Origin: DIGJ01 sp041821315 | GTDB lineage: Bacteria > Bacillota > Clostridia > Lachnospirales > Lachnospiraceae | Assembly: GCA_041821315.1 (NCBI GenBank) | Contig: JBGUEO010000003.1 | Span: 62,001 to 126,000, forward strand | Length of the DNA stretch: 64,000 bases | Reading direction: 5' to 3' | In this document: positions 8,136 to 16,182 of the stretch, one piece after another | Layout of the letters: each line of letters begins with the position of its first letter | How positions within the stretch are numbered: position 1 is the first letter of the stretch | Notes under the pieces: generated by a model | Told to the model about the DNA's origin: nothing | Database searches by the model: none | The model's input: the letters and a program-made list of their open reading frames with translations, nothing else | Translations under genes and position numbers: made by a program

Positions 8136-10362
8136 AAGAGAGTTAAAATCATATTTTACGTCCATGATTGGGTTTATCTTTATGGGATTTTTTCTTGCAA
8201 TCATGGGTATTTATACGGTTGTTTATAATTTAGTGAATAATTACAGTAACTTTGAATATGTCTTAGATTCATTATCCTTTGTATTAATTATTTTAATTCC
8301 TATTTTAACAATGAGAGTCATTGCAGAGGAAAAAAAGCAAAAAACGGAGCAACTATTATATACATCACCAGTATCGGTTGAAAAGATTATTTTGGGAAAG
8401 TATTTTGCTGTTTTAACCCTATTTTTGATTTCTATGGCAATTACTCTTTTTTATCCACTGATATTAAGTCAGTTTGGAACCATTAATTTTGCATCTGCTT
8501 ATGGAGGAATTTTGGGCTTTACTTTAATGGGAGCTACCTATATTTCTTTAGGAGTCTTTATTTCAGCACTTACAGAAAGTCAAATAATTGCTGCGGTAAT
8601 TTCCTTTTTGGTATTTCTGATAACGGATTTAATGCCTGCAATATCAAGCATGCTGCCCTCTGATCATGTGGCTTCGCTTTTAGTATTATATGCAATTGTA
8701 TTAATTATTGCATGGGCACTTTATTTTATGATGCACAGTTACAAAATATCAATAATTGCGGCTGTACTTGGTGCGGGTGCGCTTACTGCTATCTTTTTTG
8801 TGAAAGCAAGTTTATTTGATGGAATTTTGAGTAAGCTCTGTAATAGCATTTCGATTATGTCGCGTTTTGATAACTTTAAGATTGGTATTTTGGATATCTC
8901 TGCACTTTGTTACTACATAAGTATTATTGTACTATTTTTATTCTTAACGATTGTTATTATCAAACATTCCTTTACTCCAAAGAGAATAAAAAGTGGTGCC
9001 TATCAAAGTACCATTATTGCAGTTGTTGTTGCGATTGTTGTTATAATAAATTTGATGGCTACACAAATGGATCTTAAAATAGATTTAAGTGATGATGCAA
9101 TGTATACCTTGACGAATGATACCAAGAATTTAATAGCAGGGCTGGATGACAATATTACCATATACTATATTGTACAAGAAGGAAAAGAGACGTCTCAGAT
9201 TCAAAATATAGTGGATCAATACGATGGACTTTCTGGTAAAGTAAAGGTAGTTGAAAAAGATCTTGTACTCTATCCTAATTTCACAAAAGACTATACGAAT
9301 GAAGATGTTGCAAGTGAAAGTATCATTGTTGTAAACGGAGACAGTGGAATTTCAAGATATGTTCCTTATGAGGATATGTTAGTAAGTGAAATAGACTACA
9401 CAACCTATAAGAGTAATGTAACTGCAATTGATGTAGAAGGGCAGATAACATCTGCAATTCAATATGTTACAACGGATGATTTTCCAAAAATGTATGTAGT
9501 GAACGGACATGGTGAAGCTCAAATAGCAGATAGTATAAAAACGTCCATTGAAAAAATGAATGTAACGATGGAAGATTTGCAGACGTTAACGACAACGTCA
9601 ATTCCAGAAGATTGCGATATTCTTGTTGTGAATGCACCTACTTCGGATGTAACAGAGGCAGAAGCAGCTATGATAAAGGAATATCTTGAAAACGGAGGAA
9701 AAGCAATCCTAAATACTGCATATACAGATAATAGTATGGATCAATACGATGGATTGCTTGCATATTATGGAATCACACCAGTCGATGGAATTGTATTGGA
9801 GGGTGCAGGAAATTATGCAGGAAATTATCCATCCTATATAGTACCCAAAACAGAAAGTCATGACATTACGGACTCCATTTCCAACTATATGGTATTAGCA
9901 GTATCACAAGGGTTAGAGATTTCAACGGATATTAGAAGTACAGTATCGATTGACCCTCTGCTTACTACATCGGATAGTTCTTATTCAAAAGTAGACGTGG
10001 AATCTTCTACGATTGAAAAGCAAAAAAATGACATATCAGGGCCGTTTGTACTTGGTGCTGCGATAACCGAAGACTTTGAGGGTAAGGAAACAAAGATTGT
10101 AACAGTATCCTCAGGATATTTGCTAGATGACACATTTCTATCCACAGGACAGTTTGGAAATGGGGATTTATTTTTAAATTCAATTAGCTGGCTGGAAGAT
10201 ACGAATAGTGGATTATCCATTCCAGCTCGTAACGTTAGCCAGACTTATCTAACAGTAAACCCTTCACAAGCGGTTTTCTGGGGAGCTATCTTTGTCATTA
10301 TTATTCCAATCACTCTGTTGATTGCCGGATTAGTAATTTGGCTTAGAAGGAGGAAGGATTAA
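8119..10362 (+). CDS. ABC-2 permease fused to GldG-like domain
   Basis: A 747-residue membrane protein. The N-terminal third (about 1-280) is an ABC-2 permease with six or more membrane helices and the typical EEKKQKTEQLLYTSPVS linker. A further helix at about 298-320 leads to a large extracytoplasmic region (about 325-715) of the GldG / ABC_transp_aux type (segments MYVVNGHGEAQ and DCDILVVNAPTSDVTEAE). A last helix near 718-740 ends in RRRKD. In Bacteroidetes the permease and GldG are separate proteins; here they are one. The substrate is unknown. GGAAGGGGA precedes the ATG, which lies inside the ATPase gene. Confidence 0.85.
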   Translation: MLAIYKRELKSYFTSMIGFIFMGFFLAIMGIYTVVYNLVNNYSNFEYVLDSLSFVLIILIPILTMRVIAEEKKQKTEQLLYTSPVSVEKIILGKYFAVLTLFLISMAITLFYPLILSQFGTINFASAYGGILGFTLMGATYISLGVFISALTESQIIAAVISFLVFLITDLMPAISSMLPSDHVASLLVLYAIVLIIAWALYFMMHSYKISIIAAVLGAGALTAIFFVKASLFDGILSKLCNSISIMSRFDNFKIGILDISALCYYISIIVLFLFLTIVIIKHSFTPKRIKSGAYQSTIIAVVVAIVVIINLMATQMDLKIDLSDDAMYTLTNDTKNLIAGLDDNITIYYIVQEGKETSQIQNIVDQYDGLSGKVKVVEKDLVLYPNFTKDYTNEDVASESIIVVNGDSGISRYVPYEDMLVSEIDYTTYKSNVTAIDVEGQITSAIQYVTTDDFPKMYVVNGHGEAQIADSIKTSIEKMNVTMEDLQTLTTTSIPEDCDILVVNAPTSDVTEAEAAMIKEYLENGGKAILNTAYTDNSMDQYDGLLAYYGITPVDGIVLEGAGNYAGNYPSYIVPKTESHDITDSISNYMVLAVSQGLEISTDIRSTVSIDPLLTTSDSSYSKVDVESSTIEKQKNDISGPFVLGAAITEDFEGKETKIVTVSSGYLLDDTFLSTGQFGNGDLFLNSISWLEDTNSGLSIPARNVSQTYLTVNPSQAVFWGAIFVIIIPITLLIAGLVIWLRRRKD

Positions 10363-11819
10363 TGCGAAAAAGGAAACAAACTGTTGTATTAGCTTCCTTG
10401 CTTATTTTTATGGCAGTCTTGGTCGTTGCTTATTTTGCAATGGCCAAGGTTGCAAAGAATAAAGCAGAAGATGAGAATGAGGATGATGCCATTGAACTCT
10501 ATTCTTTGGATACGGATACAGCAACAAAACTTGTAATTACGAATGAAAATGGAAGCATTTCTTTCGTGAAAAAAGATGGTACATGGTGCCTTGAATCCGA
10601 TAAAGAATTTCCATTGGATGAAACGAATGTATCAACAATGCTATTTACTTTAAAAACAATTAAGGCTTCACGCTCTGTGGTAGAAGATGCAGAGGATTTG
10701 AGTGAATATGGTCTGGATCAACCAAAGATTACGATATCAATTGAATTAAAAGGTGGTATTAGTGCAAAAGTAGAATTAGGCAATGAGGTACCGATTCAAG
10801 GAGGCTATTATGGATTAGTTGATGGAGAAAATCATGTATATGTTATGGATGAAAGTTATTATACCGATTTTTCCTATAAATTGAGTGATCTTATGTTGAG
10901 TCAGAAGGCTCCATCCATTGATGCAGAAAAAATTACTGATTTAAAAACAGAGGATGGTAAGGGGACTTCATTCGAAGCAACGTTAAATACGGACACAACT
11001 TGGAGCATAATCGGACCATATAAAGATATCGTACGTGGGGATGCTAGTAAGCTGCAGGAACTATTTGGAAATTATAGCAGCCTTACCTTTGGCGATTGCG
11101 TTGCATATGATTGTAAAGATGCTTCAACCTATGGAATTAGTAAAGATAGTGCTCATATTGATATTAACTACTACGAAGAAGTGGAAGTAAAAAAGGATGA
11201 TACGAGTACCTCCACCGCTACCGATGCTTCTACGAATGATACCAAACAAACAACGACAGAGAACCAGCCGAGGGAATATCAATTATTAATCGGAACAAAT
11301 GATGGTAATGGAAATTATTATGTGCAGCAAAAGGGAACTAATTATATATATCGAATGGATGAGACAGCGGTAGAAGATCTTTTGAATGTCGATGCATTTG
11401 ATTATGTATATAACTATATGGTGAGTGATACGGTAGATACCATTGATAAAATTACGATTGATACAAACAATACAATTACAAAATTATCACTCAAAGAAAC
11501 AACCACAACCGATAAAGATGGTAAGAAAAATACCGAATACGTCTGCAAAAGAAACAAAAAAACAATAGACTATGATAAATTTTCAGATGCTTATTCTGGC
11601 CTGCGAGCCATTGCGTTTAAAGGAGAAATAGATAAAGAAAAAATAAAAGGGGATGACGTGTATGCAACCCTAACCATTCATGGAAGTTCTGCTGATAAGA
11701 CAATACAGTTTCAAGAATATGACGATAATAACTATTATCGGGTATCAATTGATGGAGAAAAGTACTTCTTGGTTGAAATCAAAGAAGTGCAGTCTATGAT
11801 TAACAAATTTGTTGAGTAA
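10362..11819 (+). CDS. DUF4340-type membrane-anchored protein
   Basis: A 485-residue protein with one N-terminal membrane anchor (about 7-28) and a long extracytoplasmic region. It has the repeat layout seen in DUF4340 proteins: blocks of the type LVITNENGSISFVKKDGTWCLE, each followed by a shadow of the same fold further on. A low-complexity Thr/Ser/Asp linker is near residues 280-310. These proteins regularly follow GldG-type permeases. The start codon overlaps the permease stop (TAATG), with AAGGAGG upstream, so the three genes are an operon. Its role in the transporter is unknown; substrate capture or assembly outside the membrane is a guess. Confidence 0.8.
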   Translation: MRKRKQTVVLASLLIFMAVLVVAYFAMAKVAKNKAEDENEDDAIELYSLDTDTATKLVITNENGSISFVKKDGTWCLESDKEFPLDETNVSTMLFTLKTIKASRSVVEDAEDLSEYGLDQPKITISIELKGGISAKVELGNEVPIQGGYYGLVDGENHVYVMDESYYTDFSYKLSDLMLSQKAPSIDAEKITDLKTEDGKGTSFEATLNTDTTWSIIGPYKDIVRGDASKLQELFGNYSSLTFGDCVAYDCKDASTYGISKDSAHIDINYYEEVEVKKDDTSTSTATDASTNDTKQTTTENQPREYQLLIGTNDGNGNYYVQQKGTNYIYRMDETAVEDLLNVDAFDYVYNYMVSDTVDTIDKITIDTNNTITKLSLKETTTTDKDGKKNTEYVCKRNKKTIDYDKFSDAYSGLRAIAFKGEIDKEKIKGDDVYATLTIHGSSADKTIQFQEYDDNNYYRVSIDGEKYFLVEIKEVQSMINKFVE

Positions 11820-11896
11820 AGTTGTTTTGGCAAATCAACGGACGTGGGGGATTTGAAAGACGGACACAAAAACCAGAGTAGGCATTCTTACGTTCT

Positions 11897-12046
11897 GACA
11901 AAAAATAGGAAGCCGGGAACAATCAAGCGCATGAACGCTACGCAGAACCTCAATGCAACGACAATTCACTCGTGGAGGAGTAAATTGTCGTTAGAGTTTT
12001 TGCTTCGTATGCTAAAATGATTGTTTCCGACTTCCTATTTTTTGTC
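11897..12046. repeat. Long imperfect palindrome B, possible terminator
   Basis: The outer arms 11897-11925 and 12018-12046 match in 27 of 29 positions, with AAAAAATAGG at one end and CCTATTTTTT at the other. The interior also pairs in part; AACGACAATT and AATTGTCGTT flank a short centre near 11970. The whole 150 bases can fold into one long hairpin. The A-rich and T-rich shoulders would let it terminate transcription from either side. It sits 78 bases after the DUF4340 gene. Confidence 0.75.
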
Positions 12047-12163
12047 TGAGCTGTATGTATTCGAACTGTTTTTTTTGACATTTGAAAAATGTTGCATTTA
12101 CGGCTGAAAAGAACAATGAAATGTCTTATATTATCAGAAAAAAAAGATGCCCAATACCTACTA

Positions 12164-12324
12164 TTGAATCAAAATGGGAACGGATGATGGAAAATCATTT
12201 GAACATATGTAGTAAAAACTCAATCAGAAATTGGCTCCCTTAAGAGTCAATTTCTGATATGTTTGAGGTTTTACGAAATGATCATGAGCTTGATTTTCCA
12301 GCGTCCGTTCCCATTTTGATTCAA
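12164..12324. repeat. Long imperfect palindrome C, possible terminator
   Basis: The arms begin TTGAATCAAAATGGGAACGG (12164 on) and end with its exact complement at 12324. A second matched block, GGAAAATCA, and a central hairpin, TCAGAAATTG/CAATTTCTGA, make nearly the full 161 bases one imperfect palindrome. It lies 22 bases beyond the stop of the minus-strand purine permease and could be that gene's terminator. Its stem sequence is unrelated to palindrome B. Apart from these two palindromes the 527-base intergenic region holds nothing I can identify. Confidence 0.75.
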
Positions 12325-12346
12325 ATATATGGTACCTAAAGCAGAA

Positions 12347-13741
12347 TTAAATAAATACGTATTTTAGTACAAATATTATAGCGAGCGCATACATAAGCAG
12401 GCTGATTTTCTTTTCTTTTGCCTTACCTGTAATTAAGTTAATTACAACGTAAGAGATAACTCCGAAGAAGATACCTTCGGAAATACTGTATGTAAATGGC
12501 ATAGCAATGATGCAGATAAATGCAGGGATTGCTTCTGACATATCGGTAAAGTCAATATTGGAAATTGATCCCATCATATAAAAGCCTACAATGATAAGTG
12601 CAGGTGCGGTAGCAAAGGAAGGAATTGCCAAAAAGATTGGAGATAAAAATATAGAAAGAAGGAATAAAATTGAGGTTGTTAATGCAGTTAAACCTGTTCT
12701 ACCACCTTCTGATACTCCAGTCGCACTCTCTACATAGGTTGTAGTTGTAGAAGTACCAAGTAAAGAACCTACCAAGGTACCAATTGCATCCGATAAAAGG
12801 GCACCTTTGATTCGAGGAAGTTTACCATCTTTGTCTAGCATATTTGCTTTTGCAGAAACACCGATTAAGGTTCCTAATGTATCAAACATATCTACAAATA
12901 AGAATGCAAATACAACAACAACAAAATCAAGGGAAAGAATACCGGAAAAGTCAACTTTTAATGCAACATCACCAAGGGAAGCAAACTGCAAACCAGATGA
13001 AAAATCAGGAAGTAAGGAGTAGCGTCCGGCAACAGCATCAACGCTATAAAGTCCTGTTAACTGGCAAATAATACCAAGTATCCAAGTAATGAGAATACCA
13101 AATAAAATACCACCTTTTACTTGTTTGACTAAAAGTATCGCAGTGATGATTACTCCAAGGATTGCAAGAATAACAGCTACGTTTGCTGTGCGTGTTACTC
13201 CTTCAGCGAGGAATGAATGAAACTGAACCAAAGTAGCATCACTGTTTTCAACAATATGTGCATTTTGTAAGCCGATAAATGCAATAAACAAACCGATGCC
13301 GCAACTAACTGCAAATTTTAAAGTTTTTGGAATTGCATTAAAGATTGCCTCACGTACATTTGTGAGTGAAAGCAGGATAAAGATAAGACCTTCTACAAAT
13401 ACGGCAGCTAATGCTACTTGCCAAGTATAGCCCATTTTGACAACTACGGTATAAGCAAAATATGCATTCAGTCCCATACCAGGAGCTAAAGCAAATGGAT
13501 AATTTGCTAATAGAGCCATCAATAAGGTGCCAAAGAATGCGGCTAATGCCGTTGCCATGAAAACACCGTTCGGATTCATTCTTGCAGACCCCTCTAGTCC
13601 AAGAATGTCATTAAAAGCTGTCATGGTACTAGGGTTAACTGCCAGAATGTACGCCATTGTCATAAATGTTGTCACACCGGCCAATACTTCAGTTTTCACA
13701 TTTGTATTGTTTTCTTTCAGTTTGAAAAATTTTTCCAACAT
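12347..13741 (-). CDS. Purine (adenine/guanine/hypoxanthine) permease, AzgA family
   Basis: A 464-residue membrane protein with about 12-14 helices, of the AzgA branch of nucleobase:cation symporters. Family features: the N-terminal KTEVLAGVTTFMTMAYILAVNP, the ALAPGMGLNAYF segment, FVDMFDTLGTLIGVS, and the TTTYVESATGVSEGGRTGLTAL motif. These proteins import purine bases with protons; which base is not readable. GGGAGG lies 8 bases before the ATG, and a strong promoter lies 40-70 bases upstream. The short leader has no room for a purine riboswitch. Confidence 0.92.
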   Translation of the reverse strand: MLEKFFKLKENNTNVKTEVLAGVTTFMTMAYILAVNPSTMTAFNDILGLEGSARMNPNGVFMATALAAFFGTLLMALLANYPFALAPGMGLNAYFAYTVVVKMGYTWQVALAAVFVEGLIFILLSLTNVREAIFNAIPKTLKFAVSCGIGLFIAFIGLQNAHIVENSDATLVQFHSFLAEGVTRTANVAVILAILGVIITAILLVKQVKGGILFGILITWILGIICQLTGLYSVDAVAGRYSLLPDFSSGLQFASLGDVALKVDFSGILSLDFVVVVFAFLFVDMFDTLGTLIGVSAKANMLDKDGKLPRIKGALLSDAIGTLVGSLLGTSTTTTYVESATGVSEGGRTGLTALTTSILFLLSIFLSPIFLAIPSFATAPALIIVGFYMMGSISNIDFTDMSEAIPAFICIIAMPFTYSISEGIFFGVISYVVINLITGKAKEKKISLLMYALAIIFVLKYVFI

Positions 13742-13781
13742 AGTTGTAACCTCCCATTAAAATGAAATAAGTAACAAGATA

Positions 13782-13810
13782 ATTGTAGCAAAACTGGATA
13801 TGAAAGTCAA
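13782..13810 (-). promoter_or_regulatory. Promoter of the purine permease gene
   Basis: On the minus strand TTGACT (13810-13805) and TACAAT (13787-13782) are separated by exactly 17 bases. Confidence 0.8.
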
Positions 13811-13876
13811 ACTGAACAAAATTTTTTTTTGGAAAACTAAAAGTTTAACATGTTGCATAAAAATATAAAAAAAAAT

Positions 13877-13914
13877 AAAGAGTAGAAGTGCAAAGTGCTA
13901 CTTCTACTCTTTTT
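13877..13914. terminator. Bidirectional terminator beside the group II intron
   Basis: A 13-bp perfect stem, 13877-13889 with 13900-13912, has a 10-base loop. T runs are present on both strands: CTTTTT on plus, and CTTTATTTTTTTTT on minus. The longer minus-strand run suggests it originally ended the small minus-strand gene now cut off by the intron. Group IIC introns are known to insert next to such hairpins. Confidence 0.85.
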
Positions 13915-13917
13915 GAT

Positions 13918-15808
13918 GTGCGCCTGGCGGCGCACGTTTCTAAGGGGTGAAAGTCCCAAATCCGCCCTAGTAGTGGGAAGGATACAGCCAAGACCAAGGG
14001 TGTCCATCGTGAGGTGGAATCTGAAGGAAGGTGGAGGCAAATCTCTGGTTTGACGAACAGAAATCACATCAGGCTATAGTTAAGGATAAGATTGCATTAC
14101 AAATCGAAGTCCAATAACTACTCGGAATTAACTATAGTAAATGTGGCAGATATATGGAGAGAAAGAAACGTGTGGTACCCAGGGAGGTCTCGTCAGCGAT
14201 TGGAAACAGAGTAAGAAAATCGTGAGTAACAACGAATGGCGAGAAGTCAGCAGAAGCCATAATAAACCGAAGGTTGCAAACATCGGCGAAGGGCTGAACT
14301 TTAGGAGATACAAGCAATGAATGTAACTAAAAGTAGATTTAAGAACAGACAACTTCATATTGAGGACTATCAGCAAATGGTATCTGCGGAACAGAAAGAG
14401 TATGCAGAAGTGTTCGACTACGGGAAGATTACTGAAAAGAGCGGTATCATCACAGACTATTGGACGAACAATCTTTTGGACTTGATTTTGCGCAAAGATA
14501 ACCTTAATAAGGCTTATAGAAAAGTGAAATCAAACAAGGGCAAAGGTGGAATCGATGGTATGCAGGTAGATGAACTTCTACCCTTCCTAAGAGAAAATCA
14601 AGAAACCTTAATCCAAGGGATAATGGATGGTAAATATAAGCCAAACCCAGTTCGAAGGGTAGAAATACCCAAAGAAACAAAAGGTGAGTTTAGAAAGCTT
14701 GGAGTTCCAACTGTAGTTGACAGGGTTATTCAACAGGCAATTACACAGGAACTAACACCAATCTATGAGGAGCAATTCTCAGAAAACAGTTTTGGTTTTC
14801 GACCCAAAAGAGGGGCACACAATGCCCTAAAACAATGCCAAAAGAACGTAAATGATGGGTATGTATATGTGGTGGATATGGACTTGGAAAAGTTCTTTGA
14901 TACCGTATGCCAGAGTAAGCTGATTGAGGTATTGGGAAGAACCATTAAAGATGGTAGATTGATTTCTTTAATACACAAATATCTCAATGCGGGTGTTATA
15001 ACAAAGGGAATGTTTGAAAAATCAGAAGTAGGAATGCCACAAGGTGGACCACTTAGTCCACTGCTCAGTAACGTAATGCTCAATGAGTTAGATAAGCAAC
15101 TTGAGAGTAGAGGACACAGATTTGTCCGATATGCAGATGATTGTATGATTTTTTGCAAGAGTAAGAAAAGTGCAGAGAGAACCTTAGAAAACATACTTCC
15201 ATTTATTGAGGGGAAACTTTTTCTAAAAGTAAATAGGAAGAAAACAAAAGTGGCACATATCAGTAAGGTCAAGTATCTTGGTTATAGTTTCTATAGATAC
15301 AAAGGCAATTGCAGATTCAGAGTCCATCCAAAATCAATTTCTAAGATGAAGGATAAAATCAGAGAGCTAACGGATAGAAATAACGGAATGAGTAATGCAA
15401 TAAGAGAAGAAAGATATCAACAGTATGTGCGAGGATGGGTAGAATATTTCCGACTTGCAGATATGAAAACCCTTCTCAGAACTACAGATGAGTGGGCAAG
15501 ACGAAGAATTAGAGCGGTCTACTGGAAACAATGGAAGAAAATTAGAACGAGATACCGAATGCTAAAAGCATTGGGAATGGAACATTGGAAAGCATTAGAA
15601 CTCGCGTGGAGTAGAAAAGGTTATTGGCGTATGGCACAAGTGCTTAACCAAGTCTTTTCAAATAAAATAATAGCCAAGTTGGGATATACATCCCTACTCG
15701 ACCATTATCTGATAGTTTATGAAAACTAAGGAACCGCCGTATACGGAACCGTACGTACGGTGGTGTGGGAGGACGGTAAATAAAATAATTATTTACCTCC
15801 TACCCGAT
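13918..15808 (+). mobile_element. Group IIC intron
   Basis: A complete bacterial group II intron. The 5' end is GTGCGCC (13918), which matches the GUGYG boundary rule. The structured 5' RNA (domains I-III) runs to about 14310, and a reverse transcriptase is encoded in domain IV. Domain V is near 15730-15765 (CGCCGTATACGG...CGTACGTACGG), with a CGC catalytic triad as known for class IIC. Domain VI is near 15766-15805, and the 3' end is about 15808 (CCCGAT). The 5' boundary lies 3-4 bases after a terminator hairpin, the classic IIC insertion site. The boundaries are inferred from consensus and could be off by a few bases at the 3' end. Confidence 0.88.
14317..15729 (+). CDS. ltrA: Group II intron reverse transcriptase/maturase
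   Basis: A 470-residue intron-encoded protein. The reverse transcriptase domain (about 60-300) includes GIDGMQVDELL, the QENSFGFRP-like SENSFGFRPKRGAH, the first catalytic aspartates in VVDMDLEKFFD (near 187-196), MPQGGPLSPLLSN and the active YADD at 272-275. A maturase (X) domain follows with the RYQQYVRGWVEYFRLAD segment. There is no HNH endonuclease domain, as expected for class C. The frame is uninterrupted, so the protein is probably active in splicing and retrohoming. A GGAG motif lies a few bases before the ATG. Confidence 0.95.
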   Translation: MNVTKSRFKNRQLHIEDYQQMVSAEQKEYAEVFDYGKITEKSGIITDYWTNNLLDLILRKDNLNKAYRKVKSNKGKGGIDGMQVDELLPFLRENQETLIQGIMDGKYKPNPVRRVEIPKETKGEFRKLGVPTVVDRVIQQAITQELTPIYEEQFSENSFGFRPKRGAHNALKQCQKNVNDGYVYVVDMDLEKFFDTVCQSKLIEVLGRTIKDGRLISLIHKYLNAGVITKGMFEKSEVGMPQGGPLSPLLSNVMLNELDKQLESRGHRFVRYADDCMIFCKSKKSAERTLENILPFIEGKLFLKVNRKKTKVAHISKVKYLGYSFYRYKGNCRFRVHPKSISKMKDKIRELTDRNNGMSNAIREERYQQYVRGWVEYFRLADMKTLLRTTDEWARRRIRAVYWKQWKKIRTRYRMLKALGMEHWKALELAWSRKGYWRMAQVLNQVFSNKIIAKLGYTSLLDHYLIVYEN

Positions 15809-15908
15809 TAGGATAAAGTTCTCCTAGTTTTTCACCAAGACTATACTTTTGGATTACGTAACTCAAAGTATCGTTTGCATCGATGGTTATTTTTTCAATA
15901 TTTGTCAT
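15789..15908 (-). CDS. Small ORF with its end replaced by the intron
   Basis: A 39-residue reading frame starting MTNIEKITIDANDTLSY. A very good ribosome site (AAGGAGG, 5 bases from ATG 15908) supports this start. Longer in-frame starts exist at 15992 (GGAGG 10 bases upstream, 67 residues) and 16121 (110 residues), and the upstream frame has protein-like composition, so the true start is unsettled. The last residues, RVGGK, come from intron DNA. Without the intron the frame would read NQKE and stop inside the terminator stem at about 13880. The family is not recognised. The intron lies antisense to the gene, so splicing cannot restore its message. Confidence 0.45.
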   Translation of the reverse strand: MTNIEKITIDANDTLSYVIQKYSLGEKLGELYPNRVGGK

Positions 15909-16114
15909 GTGAACCTCCTTGAGCTTCTCATAACAATCATTGGAATAAAGATGTCGTTTAACGGCATCCATTGAAAAATCCACTGCATCCATACTAGCTA
16001 GACCTCCATTCGAATTATGTCGAACTATGTAATAATCTAAATTAGCTACAAGAAGTACTATAACATAAGGTCGTAATTTTGACAAGAATAAAGTTTTAAC
16101 ACGACTAGTTAAAG

Positions 16115-16144
16115 TTGACATAATACCCAAACATATGGAATAAT
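16115..16144 (+). promoter_or_regulatory. Promoter of the SpoIID-family gene
   Basis: TTGACA (16115-16120) and AATAAT (16139-16144) have an 18-base spacer and lie 39 bases before the chosen start. Confidence 0.6.
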
Positions 16145-16182
16145 GTAGCAAAAGCCGGATAGATTTGGGAGGATATAGAGGA

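Noticed and set aside
11897..12324. CRISPR or tRNA-like element in the palindromic region
   Set aside because: There are no regularly spaced repeats and no cloverleaf or tRNA consensus; only long palindromes are present.
13742..13860. Purine riboswitch before the purine permease gene
   Set aside because: The promoter lies only about 40 bases before the start codon, so no aptamer fits.
14763..15272. Long minus-strand frame inside the intron
   Set aside because: It is fully inside the reverse transcriptase gene, has no ribosome site and has non-protein-like composition. The plus-strand frame is clearly the gene.
15789..15908. LysM or DUF1858 identity for the small ORF, from the DTLSYVIQKYSL stretch
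   Set aside because: Only a loose resemblance over a few residues; the remaining conserved positions of either family are missing, so it is left unnamed.
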